From: Acidaminobacterium chupaoyuni
Lineage (GTDB): Bacteria > Bacillota > Clostridia > Oscillospirales > Butyricicoccaceae
NCBI GenBank assembly: GCA_047936785.1
Contig: CP176394.1
Reading direction: 5' to 3' (one strand)
DNA length: 64,000 bases
Position numbers and translations under genes: made by a program. Shown here piece by piece: positions 58,811 through 64,000 of the stretch (positions are counted from its first letter, which is position 1; each line of letters starts with the position of its first letter). The notes beneath the pieces were generated by a model. That model was given only the letters and a program-made list of their open reading frames with translations. It was not told the DNA's origin and made no database searches.

Positions 58811-59290
58811 ATGAACACAACCGTTTTTTCCGCCCGTTCCGCCCAAGATTTCCTCGCGCTGCTTCAAGATCACGGCTCTTGCGCCGCCTTTCTTTGCGAC
58901 CAGCCTTCTCTGGCTTATTGTCAAAGGAACCGTCTGGCTCAAAAATATCCCGCTTTGCCCCAGACGATCCTTCTGCCCTTCCGCGGCAGCCTTACTTTGG
59001 AAGAAGCCGACCGCTGCACTTTAAAAGCGCAGGCCGCCTCCATCCATTTTGTTCTGGCCGCCGGCAGCCGCGAAGTCTGCAATCTGGGGCGCATTGTGGC
59101 GGAATGGCTCGATCTGCCGCTGTTTTTGATGCCATCCGAACCCTATGACCCCCAAACCCCTTCTGCACCGGTTTATGATGAGTATGGCGCTTTTTCGGAA
59201 ACCTATGAATTTGAAGATACCCCGGTTGCCGTGATGACCGATTTTTTTCCTTATGAAACTTTTTGCCGCGCGGCCGGCGGTTGCTGCTGA
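58811..59290 (+). CDS. Half-length iron-alcohol-dehydrogenase (GldA-like) domain protein
   Basis: 159 residues. From about residue 70 the sequence follows glycerol dehydrogenase/G1P dehydrogenase N-terminal domains: IHFVLAAGSREVCNLGRIVAEWLDLPLFLMPS, then PSAPVYDEYGAFSETYEF and VAVMTDFFPYETFCRAAGG, ending where the catalytic domain would begin. The NAD loop GGG is AGS, and no metal-binding half is present or follows. Activity as a dehydrogenase is therefore unlikely. It is the only gene behind the T-box leader and has GAGGTGA before the ATG. It could be a decayed gene or a regulatory/binding domain. Confidence 0.75.
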   Translation: MNTTVFSARSAQDFLALLQDHGSCAAFLCDQPSLAYCQRNRLAQKYPALPQTILLPFRGSLTLEEADRCTLKAQAASIHFVLAAGSREVCNLGRIVAEWLDLPLFLMPSEPYDPQTPSAPVYDEYGAFSETYEFEDTPVAVMTDFFPYETFCRAAGGCC

Positions 59291-59307
59291 CCGGCCTTGA
59301 CGGCAGC

Positions 59308-59347
59308 AAAAAGCAGCCCGGAGAACTTTATTCTCTGAGCTGCTTTC
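59308..59347. terminator. Terminator shared with the 3' end of sigF
   Basis: AAAGCAGC pairs with GCTGCTTT, with inner GAGAA/TTCTC. It overlaps the last codons of sigF on the other strand and ends the GldA-like transcript. Confidence 0.6.
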
Positions 59348-60047
59348 TTATTTTATCAAAGGCTCGGTGTTCCAGGCGCGAAACCTGCACTTGCGATATT
59401 TTTAAAATTTCGGCCGTTTGCTGCTGGGTGAGATCTCTGAAATAGCGCAGCGAGATCACGGCCTTTTCTTTTTCGGGCAGTGTGGAAAGCGCTTTTTTCA
59501 CCGCCAGCCGTTCCACCAGCTTTTCTTCTTCATCTTCGCCCGCGCAAAGATCCATCAGGCTCGGCCCGTCTTCCCCTATCGAAGCATCCAGCGACATGGC
59601 GGCCTGCGTGGCCGTTTCACCCGCGGCGATCTCTTCGGGCGTCAGGCCCGTTTCTGCGGCGATCTCGGAAAGATAGGGTTCTCTGCCCAGGAGCGCCGAA
59701 AGCCTGGCGCGCGCGGCATTGACCTTGGTTTGGTTTTCTTTGTGGGTGCGGCTGACTTTGATGATTCCGTCATCCCGCAAAAAGCGTCGGATCTCGCCCG
59801 CGATCTTGGGCACGGCATATGTAGAAAACTGCGTTTCAAACTGGCTGTCAAACCCCTGCACCGCTTTTAAAAAGCCGATGCACCCCAATTGATAAAGGTC
59901 ATCGCTTTCTACCCCGCGGCCAAAATAGCGGCGCACGATGCTCCAGATCAGGGGGCTGTTTTCTTCCACCAGCTGCTGCATCGCCTGCGACTGCCCCTGC
60001 TGGGCCCTGGCGATCAGCTCGCTGCGCTGCTCTGCGGCGGCTGTCAT
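59328..60047 (-). CDS. sigF: Sporulation sigma factor SigF
   Basis: 239 residues. Region 2 (ENSPLIWSIVRRYFGRGVESDDLYQLGCIGFLKAVQGFD), region 3 (LSEIAAETGLTPEEI) and region 4 (LSTLPEKEKAVISLRYFRDLTQQQTAEILKISQVQVSRLEHRA) fit sigma-F, the first forespore sigma factor. The start overlaps the spoIIAB stop by 4 nt (ATGA). Order spoIIAA-spoIIAB-sigF is canonical. SpoIIAB holds SigF inactive until the septum forms. Confidence 0.96.
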   Translation of the reverse strand: MTAAAEQRSELIARAQQGQSQAMQQLVEENSPLIWSIVRRYFGRGVESDDLYQLGCIGFLKAVQGFDSQFETQFSTYAVPKIAGEIRRFLRDDGIIKVSRTHKENQTKVNAARARLSALLGREPYLSEIAAETGLTPEEIAAGETATQAAMSLDASIGEDGPSLMDLCAGEDEEEKLVERLAVKKALSTLPEKEKAVISLRYFRDLTQQQTAEILKISQVQVSRLEHRAFDKIRKQLRE

Positions 60048-60487
60048 TGGCGTTTCCCGGTTCTCACCGCCAGCTGCTTGCGCATTTTCACGGTGGTGCC
60101 TCCGCTTCCCGAGCGCACCGTCAGGCCATCCATAAAGCTTTCCATAATGGTGAAGCCCATGCCGCTGCGTTCGCTTCCGCCGGTGGTGAACATAGGGGTC
60201 CTTGCCTTTTCCACATCCGCAATGCCGCACCCTTTATCACGGATCACGATTTCGACGGTATTGGGCTGGAACACCTTTACCGATAAAGTGATCTCGCCCA
60301 CATTTTCGGGGTAGGCATGAACAATGCAGTTGGTCACCGCTTCGGAAACCGCGGTTTTCATATCATTCAGTTCTTCCAGCGTCGGATCCATCTGCGCGAT
60401 AAAGGCGGCCGCGGCGGCGCGGGCAAACCCTTCGTTAACAGAACGGCTGTCAAATTTCACCGTCATGCTGTTGATCGGTCGTTTCAT
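60044..60487 (-). CDS. spoIIAB: Anti-sigma F factor SpoIIAB
   Basis: 147 residues of the GHKL ATPase/kinase fold. N-box LNDMKTAVSEAVTNCIVHAYPE, G1 box RDKGCGIADVEKA and G2 box RSGMGFTIMESFMD are visible. It binds and inhibits SigF and phosphorylates SpoIIAA on serine. It starts 11 nt after spoIIAA with GGAGG upstream. Confidence 0.96.
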   Translation of the reverse strand: MKRPINSMTVKFDSRSVNEGFARAAAAAFIAQMDPTLEELNDMKTAVSEAVTNCIVHAYPENVGEITLSVKVFQPNTVEIVIRDKGCGIADVEKARTPMFTTGGSERSGMGFTIMESFMDGLTVRSGSGGTTVKMRKQLAVRTGKRQ

Positions 60488-60498
60488 TCTAATTCCTC

Positions 60499-60801
60499 CT
60501 ATCGAAAGGTGACGATCTTCGGGATGCCCGCGGCCTGAAACACTTTCATGGCCTGTTTGGAAACCCCCTGCACCGTCAGCGTTCCGCCATATTCTTTTGC
60601 TTTTTTCATGCTTTGTATCACCACCGCGATGCCTGAGCTATCCATAAATGTGACCTGAGAAAAATCCAGCAGCACCGCGCGCGGCAAAACGGCTTCGATC
60701 TCTTCGCCGATTTTTTGCAGCGCCGTCAATGCCTCGTGATGCCCCAGATCGCCTTGCAGCGTAATATGCAGTTGTGAGCCTTCCTGCTGCGTTATCTTCA
60801 T
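60499..60801 (-). CDS. spoIIAA: Anti-sigma F factor antagonist SpoIIAA
   Basis: 100 residues, STAS domain. The phosphorylatable serine lies in FMDSSGIAVVIQ. Unphosphorylated SpoIIAA displaces SigF from SpoIIAB after SpoIIE acts on it. The ATG at 60801 has GGGTGA upstream; a GTG three codons earlier overlaps that site. The only sequence between it and the folC-side hairpin is 26 nt, too short for a promoter. Confidence 0.95.
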   Translation of the reverse strand: MKITQQEGSQLHITLQGDLGHHEALTALQKIGEEIEAVLPRAVLLDFSQVTFMDSSGIAVVIQSMKKAKEYGGTLTVQGVSKQAMKVFQAAGIPKIVTFR

Positions 60802-60825
60802 TTGGTTCACCCTTTTCTAAAATAA

Positions 60826-60877
60826 AAATCCCATGCAGGAAAGAAGCCTTGTCCGCTTTCTTTTCTGCATGGGATCA
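60826..60877 (-). terminator. Terminator-like hairpin in front of the spoIIA operon
   Basis: ATCCCATGCAG and CTGCATGGGAT pair perfectly, with an inner GAAAG/CTTTC stem; on the minus strand TTTTATTTT follows. It could end folC mRNA, but it also lies inside any spoIIA leader starting upstream of it. Confidence 0.75.
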
Positions 60878-60940
60878 TTGTATCAAAACCGCCGCATCAT
60901 ATTTTGCCGCAGATTGACGAATTTGCCAAAATAGGAATTT

Positions 60941-60967
60941 ATTCTTTTTGATATTGCCGCTTATTCC
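60941..60967 (-). promoter_or_regulatory. Weak sigma-H-like promoter for spoIIA
   Basis: On the minus strand TGGAATA and AAAGAAT are 13 nt apart and resemble sigma-H elements (RNAGGAWWW / RNNGAAT). It overlaps the folC stop. Bacillus spoIIA is sigma-H dependent, which is why the site was sought; the -35 match is imperfect. Confidence 0.35.
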
Positions 60968-62235
60968 AAAAACCCGCGCTTGGCATCGCCGATCATATAT
61001 AGCGAGCCGCAGGCCAGCACCACATCGCCCGGCTGCGCCATCTTTTTTGCCATTTGCGCGGCCATTTTCGGCGAATCCACCGCGCGCACATCGGCGCAAT
61101 GGCGGGCGGCGATCAGCGCGGCATCCTGCGCGGGAAGCCCTCTGGGCGTATCAGGTGTAACGGTGATCATTTTCGCGGCGCGTTTGGCCACCTGAGAGAT
61201 GCCGTATTCATAGCTTTTATCCGCCAGCATGCCCATCACAACGATCAGATTGCGGCCTTCATAAAAGTGATCGATATTGGCGCAGAGGTTATCGATGCCA
61301 TCCGGGTTGTGCGCGCCGTCGATCACGCAGAGCGGCGATTTGCAAACGCGCTCCATACGCCCGCCGAAGCTCGCCTTCGCCAGCCCCCGACGGATCTTCT
61401 CCTGTTCCAGAGGCCAGCCGTTTTTCCTGAGTTCTTCACAGATGGAAAGCACCGTAAGCATATTATAGATCTGGTGTTTTCCCAAAAGGCCGATGTCGTA
61501 TTCTTCGCCGCGGTAGCGGATCCTGGAGCCTTCGCCATCGCAGGAAAGGATCTCAAGCTGAGAAAGATCGCCCACATTGGCGATGATATCCTGCTCGCGG
61601 CAAGTCTGCAAAATCACTTCCAGCGCTTCTTTGGGCTCGTTGGGATAAACGGCCACGCGGCTTCCTTTTTTAATGATGCCGCATTTTTCGCCCGCGATCT
61701 TGGCCAGAGTGTCGCCCAGCAGCTCGGTGTGATCGAACGAAATCGAGCAGATGGCCGCCACATCAGGGGCATCGATGGCGTTGGTGGCGTCATAGCGGCC
61801 GCCAAGCCCCACTTCAAAACAAACGATATCGCATTTTTCACGGGCGAAATAATCCAGCGCGATGGCGGTATCGATCTCGAACTGGGTGATATCGAAATTG
61901 CGCGAGCGCATATCGTTGATAAGCGGAATGACTTTTTCCACCTGTGCCGTCAGCACTTCTTTGGAGATCATTTCACCGTTGATCTGAATTCTCTCGCGAA
62001 AATCTTCGACAAACGGCGAAATGAAAATGCCCGTTTTATAGCCGTGAGCCTGCATGACCGAAGCCGCCGCCATGACAGTGCTCCCTTTTCCGTTGGTTCC
62101 GGCAACATGGATAAATTTCAGCTGTTTCTGAGGGTCGCCCAAAAGGCGCAGCAGCTCTACAATGCGGTATACGCCAAGCCTTGTTCCCAGTTTGGGTGTT
62201 GCGTGGATATAAGCTACCGCTTCGTCATAGGTCAT
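60961..62235 (-). CDS. folC: Folylpolyglutamate synthase / dihydrofolate synthase
   Basis: 424 residues. The ATP loop VAGTNGKGSTVMAAAS, SPFVEDFRERIQING, EVGLGGRYDATNAI and VIDGAHNPDGI are FolC motifs. It adds glutamate to folates, and possibly to dihydropteroate. It lies 125 nt downstream of valS, the common valS-folC order. AAGGAGG precedes the ATG directly after two GC-rich hairpins. Confidence 0.95.
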   Translation of the reverse strand: MTYDEAVAYIHATPKLGTRLGVYRIVELLRLLGDPQKQLKFIHVAGTNGKGSTVMAAASVMQAHGYKTGIFISPFVEDFRERIQINGEMISKEVLTAQVEKVIPLINDMRSRNFDITQFEIDTAIALDYFAREKCDIVCFEVGLGGRYDATNAIDAPDVAAICSISFDHTELLGDTLAKIAGEKCGIIKKGSRVAVYPNEPKEALEVILQTCREQDIIANVGDLSQLEILSCDGEGSRIRYRGEEYDIGLLGKHQIYNMLTVLSICEELRKNGWPLEQEKIRRGLAKASFGGRMERVCKSPLCVIDGAHNPDGIDNLCANIDHFYEGRNLIVVMGMLADKSYEYGISQVAKRAAKMITVTPDTPRGLPAQDAALIAARHCADVRAVDSPKMAAQMAKKMAQPGDVVLACGSLYMIGDAKRGFLE

Positions 62236-62250
62236 GGTAATGCCTCCTTC

Positions 62251-62295
62251 GCCCCCTTGGGGGCTTTTGCCGCGGGGCGGCGGTGATGCCGCCCC
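62251..62295 (-). repeat. Two tandem GC-rich hairpins upstream of folC
   Basis: GCCCCC-TT-GGGGGC (62251-62264) and GGGGCGGC/GCCGCCCC (62274-62281, 62288-62295) stand next to each other in the valS-folC gap. The first ends 2-3 nt before the folC ribosome site. No T run follows, so they are not a standard terminator. Confidence 0.55.
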
Positions 62296-62360
62296 GTTTC
62301 TGCCATGCGTGCGCGGCCAAAAGGTCTGAAAACGCTTTGGCCCGCTCTTTTTGCTTCGGC

Positions 62361-64000
62361 TTACATATTGGCTAAATTTTCGCTGAGCTTCGTGATGAGC
62401 TCGCGGGCTTTTTCTGCTTTTTCGCGTTCGGCGGCCACAACGGCTTCAGGCGCTTTGGCCACAAAGCTTTCGTTATGCAGCTTGCCTTCGATGCGCGCCA
62501 GATTTTCTTCGGCTTTTTCTTTTTCTTTCAGCAGACGCTCTTTCTCTTTTTCCATATCCACCAGTTCATTGAGGGGGATATACACCGTGGCGGCTTCTGT
62601 GACCACAGAAACCATCCCGTTGAGCGATTGCTCGGCATCTGCTTTGGTCACATGCGAAGCATAGGCCAAACGCATGAGCAGCGGTTCCGCTTCCATAAAC
62701 ATCTGCGCCTTGTCGCCGGCAAAGATCAGCTGCGCCTTTTTGGAAGGCGGAACATTCATTTCGGCACGGCGATTGCGAATGGCGCGGATGGTATCCATGA
62801 TCTGTTCCATTTTGTTTTCTTCTTCGGAAAAATCAAGTTCTTCACGAACCACCGGCCAGGCAGAAACCATGATCGATTCGCCTTCATGGGGCAGGGCCTG
62901 CCAGATGGTTTCGGTGATGAACGGCATGAACGGATGCAGAAGCTTCATGGTTTCGCTCAACACATAGCAAAGCACATTCTGCGCCGTTTCATTGGGTTTT
63001 TTATCTTCTTTGTTTTGCAGGCGGGGCTTGGTCAGTTCGATATACCAATCGCAGAAAACATCCCAGATAAAATCATAAAGCTTTTGAACGGCAATGCCCA
63101 ATTCGAATTTATCGATATTGGCCGTGACTTCGCCCACCAGATGGTTGAATTTCGACAGGATCCAGCGGTCTTCCAGCTGCAGATCTTCGGCCTTGGGCAG
63201 CGTGGCGTGATCGATGGTCAGATTCATCTGCACGAAACGGGAAGCGTTCCAGATCTTGTTGGCAAAATTGCGGCTGGCTTCCACACGCTCGGTGGAAAAG
63301 CGCATATCGTTTCCGGGGCTGTTGCCCGTTGCCAGCGTAAAGCGCAGCGCATCGGCGCCATATTGATCGATGATCTCCAGCGGATCGATGCCGTTACCCA
63401 GCGATTTCGACATTTTTCTGCCCTGCGCATCGCGCACGAGGCCATGGATATAAACGGTATCGAAGGGTTTTTCGCCCATATGCTCCATGCCCGAGAAAAT
63501 CATGCGCGCCACCCAGAAGAAGATGATATCATACCCTGTGACAAGGGTGGAAGTGGGATAGAAATATTCCAGTTCCTTGGTTTTTTCGGGCCAGCCCAGT
63601 GTGGAAAACGGCCACAGCGCCGAAGAGAACCAGGTATCCAGCACATCTTCTTCCTGCCGGATATGCTTGCCGCCGCATTTGGGGCAAACCGTGACATCTT
63701 CTTTGGAAACGATCATTTCGCCGCAATCATCGCAATAGAATGCGGGGATGCGGTGGCCCCACCACAGCTGGCGGGAAATGCACCAGTCATGCACATTTTC
63801 CATCCAATGGGTATAGGTCTTGCTGAAGCGATCGGGCACAAACTTCACTTCGCCGTCTTTCACAACGCGAATGGCTTCTGCGGCCAGAGGTTCCATTTTC
63901 ACGAACCACTGGGCCGAGGTGATGGGTTCCACCGTGGTGCCGCAGCGATAGCAGGTGCCCACATTATGGTCGTGATCTTCGATCTTTACAATGCGGCCTT
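62361..64000 (-). CDS. valS: Valyl-tRNA synthetase, C-terminal part (start outside the window)
   Basis: 546 codons of ValS are visible; the HIGH half lies beyond the edge. IVKIEDHDHNVGTCYRCG, QLWWGHRIPAFYC, DVLDTWFSSALWPFSTLGWP and GRKMSKSLGNGIDP (KMSKS loop) are class I ValS motifs. The zinc-like CDDCGEM and CPKCGGK segments and the C-terminal coiled-coil (ELVDMEKEKERLLKEKEKAEENL) that contacts tRNA-Val are present. No T-box can be sought because the upstream region is outside the window. Confidence 0.97.
   Translation of the reverse strand, partial: GRIVKIEDHDHNVGTCYRCGTTVEPITSAQWFVKMEPLAAEAIRVVKDGEVKFVPDRFSKTYTHWMENVHDWCISRQLWWGHRIPAFYCDDCGEMIVSKEDVTVCPKCGGKHIRQEEDVLDTWFSSALWPFSTLGWPEKTKELEYFYPTSTLVTGYDIIFFWVARMIFSGMEHMGEKPFDTVYIHGLVRDAQGRKMSKSLGNGIDPLEIIDQYGADALRFTLATGNSPGNDMRFSTERVEASRNFANKIWNASRFVQMNLTIDHATLPKAEDLQLEDRWILSKFNHLVGEVTANIDKFELGIAVQKLYDFIWDVFCDWYIELTKPRLQNKEDKKPNETAQNVLCYVLSETMKLLHPFMPFITETIWQALPHEGESIMVSAWPVVREELDFSEEENKMEQIMDTIRAIRNRRAEMNVPPSKKAQLIFAGDKAQMFMEAEPLLMRLAYASHVTKADAEQSLNGMVSVVTEAATVYIPLNELVDMEKEKERLLKEKEKAEENLARIEGKLHNESFVAKAPEAVVAAEREKAEKARELITKLSENLANM

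Overview
The window comes from the chromosome of an endospore-forming, low-to-mid-GC Firmicute (class Clostridia, lineage not resolved). It carries spoIIAA-spoIIAB-sigF, spoIIP, gpr, spoIIR and ypeB, the phospho-signalling protein IreB, Rex, AddAB instead of RecBCD, a T-box leader, strong AGGAGG ribosome sites and several TTG starts. Coding DNA is moderately GC-rich; intergenic DNA is clearly AT-rich. I see no insertion sequence, prophage, CRISPR array or rRNA. Two tRNA genes (Ala-GGC, Gln-CTG) are present.

Layout. 0-3.6 kb (minus): envelope-glycan precursor genes (TagO/WecA-type transferase, UDP-GlcNAc 2-epimerase, a membrane-anchored protein cut by the window edge) and trpS. 3.9-13.6 kb: ypeB, a flavoprotein, purA behind an attenuator-like leader, carA, an in-frame carB-dapF fusion, nadE and a 52-residue membrane protein. 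13.7-17.7 kb (minus): an HxlR regulator with a palindromic operator candidate, a PNPOx-like protein, and a phospholipid operon (TVP38-pssA-psd-PAP2). 17.8-27.7 kb: tRNA-Ala, yebC, a 34-residue gene behind a sigma-F-like promoter, addA-addB and an M20 amidohydrolase.

27.8-36 kb: a secreted-type amidase domain, an intergenic stretch with a likely small RNA, an M29-like peptidase, a VanX-like dipeptidase, rex, a DnaA-box cluster, and the tsaD-rimI-phosphatase-polA run. 36-45 kb: tRNA-Gln, ireB, an SH3b-NlpC/P60 hydrolase, spoIIR, ispE, a DUF362 ferredoxin-like protein, a PHP phosphatase, ackA and the divergent tmcAL. 45-52.8 kb: rplU-rpmA, obg, GNAT, a serC-serA-DUF1015 serine operon and a cysteine-synthase-like gene. 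52.8-64 kb: M19 dipeptidase, EamA transporter, rpsT, gpr-spoIIP, a T-box leader in front of a truncated glycerol-dehydrogenase-like domain, the spoIIA operon, folC and the 3' part of valS.

Genes that work together: phosphatidylethanolamine synthesis (pssA, psd); serine synthesis (serC, serA, with DUF1015 filling an unknown role) beside a cysteine-synthase-like enzyme; early forespore control (spoIIA, spoIIR, spoIIP, gpr); and acetate metabolism (ackA) next to an acetate-using tRNA ligase (tmcAL). The most unusual items are the CarB-DapF fusion, the isoleucine-type T-box preceding a half-length iron-alcohol-dehydrogenase domain, the purA leader, and several structured intergenic segments ending in terminators.
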